This document shows positions 1 to 11,517 of a DNA stretch of 64,000 bases, piece by piece. Origin of the DNA: Lepidodermella squamata. Its lineage: Eukaryota; Gastrotricha. The notes below the pieces were generated by a model, which saw only the letters and a list, made by a program, of their open reading frames with translations, made no database searches and was not told the DNA's origin. Both the position numbers and the translations under genes were made by a program. The stretch spans positions 35,582-99,581 of the forward strand of contig JBLDXI010000081.1 of assembly GCA_047495785.1 (NCBI GenBank). Reading direction: 5' to 3'. Numbering within the stretch: position 1 is the stretch's first letter; the number at the start of each line of letters is the position of its first letter.

Positions 1-638
1 GTTCAGTAAACATCATGCAAATGCTGTTTGGAAACTGAGAAAAAGTGGTGGAAAAACGGCGGAAATACGGTGGAAATACTCGAATCTACCAAACCGGTAA
101 AAACCGCATGATAAAAACTGCAGTTTTAACGGTATACCGCCACACTGGTTTTGTGGGCACTGCGCGATTTAAAATCAAGGAAACTTCCAGAATAATGTTT
201 CTTATAGAGCCGCTTGAGCTCATGGCGACCCTGACCGGATTGGTGGTTTCAATAATCTCCGTTGTCTAGCCTTTGGATTAGGTACTTCGTGATCGACTGA
301 ATAATTTTGCGATCTAATATACTGATTGCTGATCTGGTAGCTTTTCTTATAGCTTCGCCGCGCTTTCGGGTCAACGGTCAGCACTTCATCATTCCGGAAA
401 TTCATTCCCCTAGAATTTTCAGATTTTCCATGAACTTCGCTAGAAACATTTTTATTTTATCAAAGTAGCTTGCGAGAAACGGATGAGCATTCTTCCATTC
501 GATAAAAGTTAAGTCTGATATCATGAAACGTATTACGAAATCAAACTATTAACATTGAGAAATTGATAACACTGAAAGTCGATATTTCAAGGCTGATTGA
601 AAATTAAAACTATTTCAATCAGTTGCAGACAACAATTC
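1..638. other. No gene recognised
   Basis: Left edge of the window, downstream of the astacin gene stop. The sequence is AT-rich with stops in all frames apart from short open stretches. A minus-strand open stretch at 220-405 is basic in composition but has no recognisable domain or clear splice sites, so I do not call it a gene. Confidence 0.5.
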
Positions 639-3600
639 TCAGGATTCATCGTCTTCTTCATTGTTAGCTTCGTCAGATTGTATTAGAATTCTCTCGCCGT
701 TCGAGGGCTTGACAAAATCATGTTCAGCCGATTCAGCTTTCAGATACTCGCAAAGCACTGTTTTGGCCATGTCGCAGGAATCGGCCGAGAAAACGCCTTG
801 TGGTTCTAAAGCTCCACCTACAAGATACAAAAACATTCAAATCAAAGCTAAAGAGAAGAAGTTCAAGCAATTACATTCACGATCAGCCTCTTGTTGCGGA
901 GCTTTTTCTTCCGAAACAGCTACCCCGCCAAACCAATTCCATCGCCCGACGTCGAGATTTCGAGCTCCAAGCCACGCGCCTCGACTATCAGATTCATCGG
1001 CGAAATTCAGCAAAATCTTCTCGATTTTCGCGAGTTCAGCAGCAGAAGATGCGATCGCAAGGAAACCACCCTTTCCTCGGCAAAATTCCGCTGCATCCTG
1101 CCATGCCATTTTCTCAGCAACATAATCATAATAGGTCACCTAAAGAATTCGAAATTTCATTAAAATTCCCTGAACTTTGAAAGCTAACCTTAGGTGATCG
1201 GTAGAACCGGCAGATAACGGGCTTCTTCTCAGCGCATTCGTCAGCTTTGAAAACAGCCTTTCCATCTTCAACACGGTAACTCAGGCACCAATTGGCTGCC
1301 TCAGATTCAATTTCAGCATCAAAAGTTGACCCATCGACCCAGAAAGCTTGATTCTTTGGCTGGAACCGCAATCCAATCCAAGCTGGTGATCCATCGAGAG
1401 TTGAAACAGCTTTATCCAAATCGTTTTCGTCATTCAAAACAGCTGGGTATCCACCTTCTTTCCGGCAAGTTTCAAAGGCGTCACTTGCAGTTGATTCTTT
1501 AGCGATGAAAAAGTGTTTCACCATACGATCGTTGACTTCAGATCGAGAGGTTGAGCCGCAGACCGGAATTTTCGAGCAATATTCGAATTTGCTAGTATCA
1601 GAGGCGAGGATGCACATCGGAGCTTTGACGTCGCTGTACGGCATTCGACACCCGTTGCCCTTCATTGTACCCTGGGGGAAGTTGTCTGGATGCAGGCCGT
1701 GGCGGTTCAACTCCTCCCAATTGGCACACTGCTTGCCCGAGTCTGTCGTCGAAAGTGGTCCCTCGTAATCATAGCCGGTATTCGTTATTCTACAACCGCT
1801 TTTCGCTAGGTCTGACGCCCGCTCACCTGCGGCAGTTGCGTAGATGTGGAGATTGAATCCAATATTGCTTGAGTCGCCCTTCTCGAACGTCTGGAAGATC
1901 ACCATCGCCCAATTTCGGTCAGTCCAAGCGACGCGGCCGGCTGAAACTCCAACTCGGCAAAATCTTAGAAAAAATAATGCATGCGGGTCTAAAATGGGAG
2001 AAAGACTCACTTTGGCCCACTTTTCGTAGGGTCTGCGTCGGTTTTAATTTCGACATAGTCTTCACAAATGCCTGAATAATTTAGCAAAATCTAATATGCG
2101 ATTCGAATGTCGAAATTCAATCTTTACCATTAAAATATTTCGAGTGCTTAACTTCCGGCCTTTTTTCGAACCCAAACAGCAATCCGCTCCCTTCAGGCTA
2201 GTTACAAAAGAGAAAGCAATATTACTATTTCGCACATAATTCAACGAACCGCTCTGATCAGCCAAACACATCGCATATTGGCCTTGTATGGTCGAGGGTG
2301 GTCGGGGGAGGTTAGGGAGACAATCGCGCCAGCTTTGATTTCAGCAAGGCCGCCACAGGAGGTTGACTCTAGAGCTGAGCAATCATCGCCGCCGTAGCCA
2401 TCAGGGCACAAGCATTTCTTGCAGTTGTTCGGATCTTGGTAGCCACCGTTTTGACACTTCACCTCAGTAGATCCACAGCTCATCTCTGGAAAAGGAGGAA
2501 ATTGAGTTCCGATCTACGGGTCGAAGAAATGAAACTCACGCATGCAGTTGTAGTGGAAATTGACCCGTTTTGCATCATTGAACGCAATGAAGTCGCGCTG
2601 GCCCATCGAGGCCAAATAACGCCGATCATGAGGAATCATAGTGCGGCGTTTGCGATCTTGCGAGAACGAATCTGAGGTGTAATGCATGACGGACGCAAAA
2701 TCATAGGGCGTTCCGTAATTTTTGTCCGTATGAGCCTTCAACGGGTAGAAATTATGATGCATTTTCCTAGAAGGAAAAAAATAAAATAAAATAATAAAGA
2801 AATTATAGAAAAAAGTTATGCCCACTTCTCGACAGCGTCGAGGAAAACTCGAATGTGAGACTCGCCATCGAAACGATTCTGTTCGTGTTCCTACAAAAAG
2901 GGGATAGAAATAAAGGAATCTTGAAACTTGAATAACTTACCATTCCAAGAGCGTGACCGATTTCGTGAGCTGCAATGGCAACCTGTGTTGAATTTGTAAT
3001 AGATAGGGCATCAATAGAGCAATGGCACAAGGGCAAACCAGTTCACAGCCTTTGCCAATCGAAACAGGCTGGATTTTGCTTTCACGGGCCATTCCAAGAA
3101 TCGAGTAGCACCTTTTACAGAAAACAATATAATCGCTTCCTTCATATTGAGAAAATCTTACCCGTCCCCACTAATGAAATGGATTCCGTTACCATGCGTT
3201 GGATTAGATACCTCTCGAAATCGAACACAAGTCATTTTCTCCCATTGTTTTGCTGCCCGGCGAATGACGTCAGCAACATCTCGAGCTGTTACACATAAAA
3301 TTATTTGCAGATTTCTAGAAACCTGACCATCTTACTGATAGCTCTGTCGAAAGAGAAGCTTATCGGGAAATTCCACTTTAAAATCCCAGCGTTGATTCCA
3401 CGGATCGATTCGTCGTCAGTCTCAAGTCCCAATTCTTTCTTCAACTCGTGTAGAATTATGCGGGCTTGATCGGGCGAATGGCGGACCTCGCATGCAGGTG
3501 CCGCTGGAAATTCACTGGTCCGCTGGTCGTCATCCTCTTCGTCGGGATTTGGCGGCAGCAATCTAACGGCTTCGTCCTCGGCATCGTTTTCCGATTCTTG

Positions 3601-5413
3601 TTCGTGATTCGATTCATCCTGTTTCCAAAAACAGAGGCAGAATTAAGCGATGTACGAAGAAAAGGGAAATGGGGATATGGGGGTAGAAAGCCATAGAGGG
3701 AACATTTAATCAAAAAATGGTGTCGGTTTACTCATTCACGGCATTTTCCTAGGTTTATACGCCTTAGCTCCAGGATTTCACTTTATGCAGTCATTTGAAT
3801 TGAAAAATCGAACTAAGACCAAAACCGATCCTAAATTTAACTCTGAGCCCCAACCAAACTATAACCCTAACCCTAACCTGAAGGGGCAACAAAATCGACA
3901 TATACCTAACCCTAATTTTAAGCCTGAACCCTAACCAAACCCCAACCAACCAATAAACTCCCAACTATAACCTGTTCAATTTTCAACTTAATTTCCTTCA
4001 ACCTGCATCCCCTAGCTCATTGGTTTACTGAAAACACAATTATATGGAAAAATATGTATAAAGGGTTACAATTCTTTACATACATTATGAAAGGTCAAAA
4101 TAAACGTTTAAACCGTTTGAAAAATTGAATTTTTGAAATTTTTGATAAATTTTTCAATTCCAAGTTAATTTCTTTCTAAATTTGATGAAAGGAAGCTGCT
4201 ACCTAATTCTAACAAGAAATCTGAGATTTTGAACTTTATTCCTCTTGTGATTTCCATAGACAACTATATACAGATCGGAAAGTAAAGATCGTCCTATTGT
4301 AAATAAATAATAAATGCACGTCAAAACGTGAAAAAGTGGGCACGCGATCTTCATTTTCATTCAATTATCGCCCTATCCGCCCATTGTATTTTTTTCATTA
4401 TAAATTATTTTATAAAATTCCTAGAGAAAAAGTTTAATTTCTTCTAAAAATAGCTTTGGCTTTGCTACTTTTTCCATGCAAGTTAAGCTTTTATTTAGCT
4501 ATCTTTAGCTCGCTCAGAGTATTATCACGCATACATGAAAATTTCGCAAAAAAATTCTGATTTGCTCAAGTTTTATATCGTTGGATAGAACAAAAATCAA
4601 ATAAGATCATGGTATTTTTCTCGAAATTTTTCGGCGTAAAATAAAAAAAGTTTTACCGCCCTGAAAACTCTTAAAATGGCGATTCTACGTAAAAGTGACC
4701 AACTTTGAGACGGGGCTCATTCGATAGAGGAGCGCTTCTAGTATTCCGTAAAATTTGTTTTGAATTTTTAGGAAATGAAATTTTTTCTGTAAGAATTTCA
4801 GAATAAACAATTAAAAATGTAAAAATTAGAACGGGCGGAGCAATGAGTGAATGAAAATGAAGGTCGCGTGCCCACGTTTTGGTCTGAATGTATTTACTAT
4901 AGGACGATCTAAATACTTTCCGATCTGTATAGAGTTGTCTATGGTGATTTCGAATTTAGACTAACTGACCCGCTCCAAACAACAAAGTTGCTTCTTACCT
5001 GCTCTGACATCACTTTTCGACGTTGTTCCATCAGCTGGGCTATTTCTTCGTAGATAGCGGCTGTTTCAGTATCGTCATGAATCATTGCGTCTTCATCAAC
5101 ATCGGCAGTTGGCGCAGAGCTTTCGCTTCCATCTGTATCTTCGAGGTCTTCGTTGTATGGCTCCTCTCTAGCGTGGCGTCCAATCGATGACCTGTCCTAA
5201 AAAATGGACAAACAAATTAGACGTAGATTCTTAAATAGAGCTAATAACTAAATCAGCTACAGAACAAAAATGGAACAAAAATAGAACTGAAAATAAATTT
5301 ACCTGCGTTATGTAGCTGTCATTTAATGAATTATAATCACGACTGCCCAGTGCTGTTGAAACGCAGCCAGGAAAACACTGCGTAAGAATGAGTAAAATTG
5401 GTAAAACAATCAT
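639..5413 (-). CDS. Secreted astacin metalloprotease with EGF, CUB, kringle and two C-type lectin domains
   Basis: I assemble 14 exons (5413-5303, 5196-4999, 3618-3336, 3285-3162, 3111-3039, 2982-2941, 2890-2826, 2766-2540, 2485-2250, 2197-2128, 2071-2011, 1963-1189, 1139-875, 817-639). All have GT-AG borders and phases that close to 902 residues. Order: signal peptide; acidic propeptide to about residue 175; astacin domain with zinc motif HEIGHALGMEHE (269-280) and Met-turn SVMHY (324-328); EGF (about 378-402); four-cysteine CUB (about 410-535); six-cysteine kringle (about 550-630); CTLDs at about 650-755 and 757-895; acidic tail. All zinc ligands are present, so an active secreted zinc endopeptidase is expected. 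The first CTLD lacks EPN/QPD-type calcium-sugar motifs. The 1.4-kb second intron carries a foldback element. I start at MIVLP because a splice-acceptor-like tract lies just upstream. Substrate unknown. Confidence 0.88.
3845..3945. repeat. Degenerate telomere-like CCCTAA tract
   Basis: Intronic stretch with tandem CCCTAA units (cleanest at 3861-3880) decaying into CCAACC/CCTAAC variants. It corresponds to TTAGGG on the other strand. A second short tract lies near 37800 inside receptor gene H. Interstitial, not a chromosome end. Confidence 0.6.
4254..4944. mobile_element. Foldback (MITE-like) element, 0.7 kb
   Basis: The two ends are long inverted copies of each other. CCATAGACAACT-ATACAGATCGG followed by a run ending near 4390 recurs in reverse complement at about 4825-4944 (ending GTTGTCTATGG). 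The interior is AT-rich with no open frame. It lies in intron 2 of the astacin gene. The outermost bases, CCATAGA, match those of the foldback at 58755-59697, so the two probably belong to one family. A right-end remnant is at about 10990-11044 in the duplicated block. Confidence 0.75.
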
Positions 5414-5854
5414 GATCAGTAGCCTGAAATTAAGGTGACTGAAAGCAGAACGCAATAAAATTTCAAGTTAGTTCGAGCCCGCGAACATCTGTCAAGCTGT
5501 TACTAGCTAGCCTTATGGCTTCGTAATTAATTTGAGCACGAGTTGAGCAAACAGGGTCGAACAAATGGTGCGTGACATGTAATTAAAGTTTGAAATTTTT
5601 ATCAAGGTTAAAATGTCTTTCTCGTGAACTGGTTCGCCCAACTCACTCAGCAGCAACAAAAGGAACATTGTCTGAGCTCAGACAATACTGTTACCGAAGG
5701 GAAACTCACAAAGTGGAACACTCAAAGAGTTGCAAGAGGCCACTCATCGGCTTTTATTGATAGATTTTTTTTTAAAAATCGACTGCACTAATCTTGCTAG
5801 AAAATTTTGTATTATAAAGTCAATGCGATTCTACCGGAAACGGATTGAATACCG

Positions 5855-7207
5855 TTATTGGATCATCAGTATGAGCACAACAACATCGGTTAAAACAGTG
5901 ATGATTAGAATGACTGTAAACACGATGCAATCAATAAAGCGAATGAGGGTCATATTCATTAAATTAACTTGAATGCGTAGAAACCGCTTCCTACCCGCCA
6001 GATCGCTAGAAATAAGGCAATAGATGGCGCAGAGCACTGCAATAGCCATTTGACCAGCTAAGAATACCAGAATATAAGGAATTTCAGCTGATTTTGGTAT
6101 CGAGTCGCTGATGCTTGATTGCGAAACTGCCGAGGCCAGCACGACAGTTATGCAAAATGTCGGCCGATCTGGGTGTTCAGGTGGCATGAAACCAGCGGCG
6201 ATCAGAACCAGTTGCAGGCAGATATTTGGGAAAAATATTGTCAGCAAATGAAACCCGTAACGGCGTTCGAAGTCGAAGTTAAATCGTAATGATGAATAAT
6301 TCGTTCGCCCATTATCGCCTTCATCCAAAATATATTCGGCATTATAAGATATCAAACGCCACATCTCGCTCGGGTTAATGAACTCGAAGTTCTCTATTTT
6401 GATGCCATCGTTCTGGAAAAGGTATTTTGTTAGCCGTGAGTTGAAGAACGATTCGATCCTCATGCCACAAGATTGCTTGTCGAATGGGAAGTTCAAAAAG
6501 CTGCGAAAAACGAATTGTCAATCACAGTAGCTCAAGAGGTAAAAAGTCACAACAAAGCTTCTCACTACTTTGCTCAATCGCAACTCTTATTTTGCGTAGT
6601 ATTGACATACTTTAGGCTGCAGAGTGACGTGAAAGCGCCTTGCAGGTACATTGTTACTTTGCCATCGTTGTAATATACAACTGTAGCTCTCTTGCTCAAG
6701 CTTGAAGGGAAATGCATTGATAAATTGGGGAAATACAAAGTTTAGCTAGCAAACCTTTCAATTGTCGACATTTCGAACGCATTAATATGAGTGAAGACAG
6801 GGGTCCACGTCTCTGAACCTTTCAACTCGATGGCTCTTATATGAGAATAATTTGAAATATGCTGCCAGATCGCGCATGGGTGCTTCCAGCTGATAGCAAG
6901 CTCGCCGTAAAACGAGAACCTAGGGACATTCCAGGTAAATTGAAGGTAGAAATATAGGAAAGAACAATTGTTACGATTGCTCGTCTTCGTTTATCCCTCG
7001 AAAATAAAATGGTTCAACCGATACATAAATGAGCATAGTTTCGGTGAAGTTAGCAACAGGTCGAATCCGTTGATCGAGGCGACATCTGGAAATCAGAAAG
7101 TCTCTCAGCTCAAGCGCATCCGGGTTGAACAACGGAATCTCCTCCTCAAGATTCCCAGCGTTCGAATACGCTGTAAGAATTATCAATAGTATGAGTTGCT
7201 TATACAT
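5855..7207 (-). CDS. Cys-loop ligand-gated cation channel subunit (paralog A)
   Basis: Four exons (7207-6975, 6919-6755, 6700-6611, 6500-5855) join in phase to 377 residues. A signal peptide precedes the extracellular domain. The Cys-loop has exactly 13 residues between C160 and C174 and contains FPFD. TM1 is about 244-267, TM2 275-295, TM3 303-326 and TM4 348-374. TM2 aligned to nicotinic receptors gives Asp at -1', Thr at 2', Leu at 9' and Asp at 20', as expected for a cation pore. No vicinal cysteine pair is seen where loop C should be, so it is not a classical alpha subunit. The TM3-TM4 cytoplasmic loop is only about 20 residues, far shorter than usual for animal nicotinic receptors. Ligand unknown. 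Neighbours on this strand are the astacin gene downstream and pseudogene B upstream. Confidence 0.88.
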
Positions 7208-7280
7208 TACGCAGAAGAGGTAAATTGTCGCGAGATGGGAAATATGTCCTACTTTTAAAAAATAGTTGAAAGTCGGCTTG

Positions 7281-7358
7281 TCTATCTAGTGATCGGTACC
7301 GAGTAAATACACAACCCAGATCTATATGTTGTCAAATATCCGGATTTGAAAAAAATAC
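7281..7358 (-). promoter_or_regulatory. Shared upstream element of receptor gene A
   Basis: Conserved block about 75 bp upstream of the receptor A start codon. On the plus strand it contains CCGAGTAAATACACAACC and, about 15 bp on, GTCAAATATCCGG. The same block precedes the other receptor paralogs. GTAAATA resembles a forkhead-factor site. It may be core promoter or 5' UTR. Confidence 0.55.
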
Positions 7359-7739
7359 GTGTGCACGAAAGCTCACGTCACTCTGTTTGTTGTTTACTCA
7401 GCGGATAAAATGAACATCGCTTCGGATTATAACGCGATGATTACTCATTGAACTACCTGCAGCGATTTTGAGAGAATCCGTCAGCTAAGCAATGAACCAA
7501 GTGACAATAACATACAGAACGATGTGATCAATCTGTTCCGATCACGATCTGTGATCATGACTTTTGTGCTGCTTCAATTGTTTGAGATGGGAAAGTTTAC
7601 CCTGGCGTGGCGAGTGGCGAGCTGTTCGAAGACGTATATAAGTACCGGAATATTATAAAGGTTCACTATTTTTGAACGGTCCTAAGTTATTTCAAATGCC
7701 TTGCAACCCTTTTCTTCTAGACAGGTCCTCATTTACATT

Positions 7740-8219
7740 CCACTTTATACGGTAATTTCAGACCTTGCACAAACATCCAGTTTCTCTTCATTTCACAGGA
7801 ATCCACGTCTGCGAACCTTTTAAATCGATGATTCTTATGTGTGAATAGTTTGAAATGTGCTGCCACATCGCGCATGGATGCTTCCACATGAGAGCAAGCT
7901 CGCCGTGAAACGAGAACCTTAGAACACATGTAATTATAGATTCATGGCAGAAATAGGAGCAATTATTACGATTGCTCGTCTTCGTTTATCCCTCGGAAAT
8001 AAAAGGGCAATTCCGATGTATAAATGAGTGCATTTTCGCTGAAATTTTCGAATGTGTTGTCAGTTGTCTCTCAACTCACGAGCTTCCGGTTTGAACAGCG
8101 GAATCTCTTCGTGCGGATTCCCAGCTTTCGAATAAGCTGTAAGGATCATCAAGCAAGATATGTAAGCTGTAAGCTGTAAGCTCATCAAGCTGTAAGCAAG
8201 ATATGAGTTGCTGAGACAT
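7740..8219 (-). pseudogene. Cys-loop receptor pseudogene B (exons 1-2 only)
   Basis: The first exon (8219 to about 7975) keeps the start and the ending GINEDEQS-like segment. A tandem expansion of GCTGTAA units at 8160-8205 shifts the frame inside the signal-peptide region. The second exon runs from 7919 to about 7800 and then breaks into foreign sequence. That sequence matches the intron 1/exon 2 border of the serine protease gene (compare 7762-7800 with 25735-25775). Exons for the Cys-loop and membrane domains are absent. It lies directly upstream of intact receptor A. Confidence 0.75.
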
Positions 8220-8300
8220 TACATAGAACAAGCCACCTCTCCTTGGAAGCGAAATAAGCCTGAATTTTGTTATTGGGGAAATTAACTGACGCCGTAATAG

Positions 8301-8362
8301 CTATCTAGTGATCGGTACCAAGTAAATACACAAGCCAGATCCATGCCCTGTCAAATATCAGG
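8301..8362 (-). promoter_or_regulatory. Shared upstream element of receptor pseudogene B
   Basis: Same block as upstream of the other receptor paralogs (ATCGGTACCAAGTAAATACA, then CCTGTCAAATATC), about 80 bp above the pseudogene start. It is retained although the gene body is broken. Confidence 0.5.
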
Positions 8363-8529
8363 AAACACGTGCAGGAAATACATTCGCAGTTCTGTTAAAT
8401 GAATTGCATTTGATGACGCTAAAGCTAACATCACTACGGAATTTCTGGTTTGCTGAAATGGGATTCGATGTTCACACAGCGGCCGAATTGAATTTCGCTT
8501 CGGATTATAACGCGATGAGGAACTATTTT

Positions 8530-8554
8530 GAGAGAGAGAGAGAGAGAGAGAGAG
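8530..8554. repeat. (GA)n microsatellite
   Basis: About 12 uninterrupted GA units between the receptor B upstream region and the prolyl hydroxylase gene. Confidence 0.9.
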
Positions 8555-8922
8555 TCAGTTCCTTGCGTTAACTAATCAACGAAACGATGGGACAGAGCAC
8601 TACTAGGTGAAGGACACTCTAAAGGCAATAAGCCGAGAGTGGCAAAGTCGGGCAGCCCGAGTTTAACCACCAGCGTCTAAATATCCAGATTTTCTGCCTG
8701 CTAATTTTGTTATCATGTAATTTCAGCAGTTTCTTATTCAAATGACTTAGTAGATGCTCACGTAGCCTTAACGTAGTGCCTTTTGTTTTTGCTATGAATC
8801 CAACATCTCTCAACAAAAGAAAAGATGATATAGCGTAGTTTTATGAGAACAACGAAAACATGACACAGGCAGCTTCATCAGCAAGCTATAAATTACAGTT
8901 AAGCCACTTAATGTAGCAAAAA

Positions 8923-10890
8923 ATGGCTAAATCAAGCAGATTGTTCAAGATCATTGCCGTCTTAACAGCTTTCTACGTATTTTTTAAATACACCCCCATC
9001 GGGAAATACGCTGGGAAGCAATTATTGGCTCAACTCCATCGAACACCAGCTTCTGTCAAGCTACTCAAGGCAACAAAATCCCATATAACTCAGCGACAGT
9101 CGGAAATTGGCGATGAAGGAGCCTTATTTTACGAGGGCTATCGACTCAGCCAGATAGGCCAGATGAAAGAAGCTGTAGCGATGTTCAATGAATCTTGGCG
9201 GGCGTACGATCTATCGAAGGAGGCCGGCCATTGGCCTACCATCGCGATTCACAGCATTTTCGACCATTTTCAGTACAATCTATACCGGCAAGCCGAGTAT
9301 CAGGCTGCTTTTGAGATTTGCAAAACGGCACTGAACTCGGAGGAGCTTAAAAATGACGAGGAACAACGGCGATTTTTCCTAGTTCGAGCTATCAACGTGG
9401 AGGCGGAGGGTGCAATTAAGAGGTCAGCGACTCCAAACAATCCTCTATTTAATCACCTGGTGCCAGCTGTTTTCAAACCAGGAGATGAGAAAATTGGCTT
9501 GGAAATAGCCATGATATACTTTGGTGGCATGCATTCGCAATACGCTCATCGACTTGCTGTCGAAACGTGGCGGCTTTACAATGCTTCGCTGGAACTTGGC
9601 CGGAAGCCTACTGTTAACCTTGTTAACTTATTGGAGACTCTCATGGATTATACTCAGGGTTTGAAATACTTCGAGGAGAGTAAAGTCTACGCTGATATAC
9701 TTCGGCAAAACATGGATGGATTAAGCGAGGAGAAAGTCAAAAGTCTCCAAGGAAAATTCCGATTTGTTGATGCCAATGTCATTTTAAATTTCTTGGAGGT
9801 ACTTTTTAATTTTTCAATTTTTCAAATTAAAAATGTTTACGAACTTTGGATATTTTATTTTAATTTTAATTGTTAATTGTTAATTGTTAATTTCTTTTAC
9901 TTTCTTCTATTAATTGTATTTTATTTTGGGATTACGTAATGGAAGTTGGCTGACCCATTTTATTGTTTTTCAATTTTTCAGAGAAACGGAACTTCGCTCG
10001 ACACAGCTCCGATCGATGTGCAAGTTGAGAAGGCTAAAGAGCTGGAGAATACTATGCGTTACGATCTATGCCGTGAAGATTCTGACATGGTAAAAGGTCT
10101 GAAGAAGCTCTACGAAGACCCTAAGCTCTACTGTCGATACTCGAATCGCGGCAGACATCCCCTTCTCATCTACGCTCCAGTGAAAGAGGAAATTCTTAAC
10201 CATGACCCTGTCGCTGTTTTAATTCACGATTTTGTAAGACCAGCCACTGCAAAAAGGTTCATGGACGAGGCTGATCCTCACTTATTCCAAGCCGGCACGA
10301 TAAACCACCAGGGGGGTGTGTCAGATTTGAATTACATGCATAGACGCTCGAGGCATACGTGGATAAAATCTGACAACTACCCAGAATTCACTCGCAGGGT
10401 CGAGGCTGTACTTGGATTGGACCCGACGGACAATTTGGGCTGTGAGATGTACCAGATTAACAAGTACGGCATCGGTGGACACTACGGCGAGCATCCCGAC
10501 TATCTCTACCCTTCAGTTGACCCGGGCAGGGAGAGGATTGCTACCCTCCTTCTTTACTTCAATGAGGTTGAAGTGGGCGGGTGGACTGTTTTCACGAGAT
10601 TAGGACTAAGAGTCGCCCCGGAGCAAGGCGCTGGACTATTTTGGTACAACATCCATCGGAACGAGACAATCGACCCTAGAACCCATCATGCAGCCTGCCC
10701 ATTGAAAAGCGGCATTAAATGGGTTGCTAACAAATGGTTCCGTTTTCGGGGTCAGTTTCACCTTAAACCTTGCGGCAAGACTGAGGTCGAACCTTTCACG
10801 CTCAAAGATTTTGTCGCTCCCAAGTGGCTGCGTAATAAGCCGATGACTTTCAAATACGTCGGACAATTACCTCCTGATGCCATGTATTAG
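8923..10890 (+). CDS. Prolyl 4-hydroxylase alpha-type Fe(II)/2-oxoglutarate dioxygenase
   Basis: Two exons (8923-9798 and 9982-10890; a 183-bp GT-AG intron ending TTTTTCAG) give 594 residues. A short N-terminal hydrophobic stretch (about 8-22) could be a signal anchor. It is followed by a helical N-terminal region with TPR-like helices (about 65-140). The catalytic C-terminal half has iron ligands H463 and D465 (in HYGEHPDY), distal H528 (THHAACP) and 2-oxoglutarate lysine K538 (GIKW). The active site is therefore complete. Known family role: hydroxylation of proline in collagen-like repeats in the endoplasmic reticulum. No C-terminal KDEL-type signal is present, which is normal for alpha subunits. 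It is the only well-supported multi-domain gene on the plus strand and lies between two copies of a segmental duplication. Confidence 0.93.
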
Positions 10891-10901
10891 CTATATAGAT
10901 G

Positions 10902-10907
10902 AATAAA
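10902..10907 (+). terminator. Poly(A) signal of the prolyl hydroxylase gene
   Basis: AATAAA 12 bp after the stop codon at 10890. Confidence 0.7.
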
Positions 10908-10936
10908 ATTTGTTGGCTAACACATCAGCGAGTTAT

Positions 10937-10985
10937 TTACTTACTCATTAAAATAAGCACAACGACATCAATGAAAATAGTGATG
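10937..10985 (-). pseudogene. Relic of a Cys-loop receptor 3' end
   Basis: On the minus strand this short stretch reads ITIFIDVVVLILMSK followed by a stop. This is the C-terminal half of TM4 plus the tail found in receptors E, F and H. Nothing else of a receptor gene is next to it. It begins only 46 bp after the prolyl hydroxylase stop, so this looks like the breakpoint of the duplicated block. Confidence 0.75.
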
Positions 10986-11090
10986 TGATGTGAATTTACT
11001 TACTATTGGAAGATCTTCACTTTCAGATCTGTATAGAGTTGTCTAATAGAGACTAACTGACCCGCTCCAAACAACAAAGTTGCTTCTTAC

Positions 11091-11500
11091 CTGCTCTGAC
11101 ATCACTTTTCGACGTAGTTCCATTAGCTGGGCTATTTCCTCGTAGATAGCGGCTGTTTCAGCGCCGTCATTAATCGTTGCATCGTCATCAACGTCGACAG
11201 TTGGCGAAGAGCTTTCGCTGCCATCTGTATCATCGAGGTCTTCGATGTAAGGCTCTTCGCTAGCTTGGCGTCGAATCGACATTCGTCCCTGAAATAAAGA
11301 AAACTGATTTTTTGACTTTTTCCCAAGGCAAATTTTTGGAGAGCCAAAGTAAAATAAAAATATAACAATACAAATAGCAATCACTTTACCTGAGTTATGT
11401 AGCTGTCATTATAGGCGTTATAATTCCTACTATTCAATGCTGTTGAAACGCAGCCAGGAAAACACTGCGTAAGAATGAGTAAAATTGGCAAAACAATCAT
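11091..11500 (-). pseudogene. Truncated astacin paralog (signal peptide and propeptide exons only)
   Basis: Two exons (11500-11390 and 11288-11091) have exactly the lengths of astacin exons 1 and 2 (111 and 198 nt). They encode the same signal peptide (MIVLPILLILTQCFPGC) and a close copy of the acidic propeptide. The donor at 11090 is intact, but no catalytic exon follows; a receptor relic and the plus-strand prolyl hydroxylase gene occupy the space. Immediately upstream of the ATG, the duplication is interrupted by a 1.5-kb insertion. It probably arose with receptor C as part of a block duplication and cannot make an enzyme. Confidence 0.8.
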
Positions 11501-11517
11501 GTTCACTATCCAGAAAT

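Noticed and set aside
661-1180. Plus-strand open frames opposite the last astacin exons
   Set aside because: Antisense to the two C-type lectin domains, with no recognisable motifs.
8619-8816. Minus-strand 65-codon frame upstream of the prolyl hydroxylase
   Set aside because: No domain, no homologous frame in related flanks; treated as chance.
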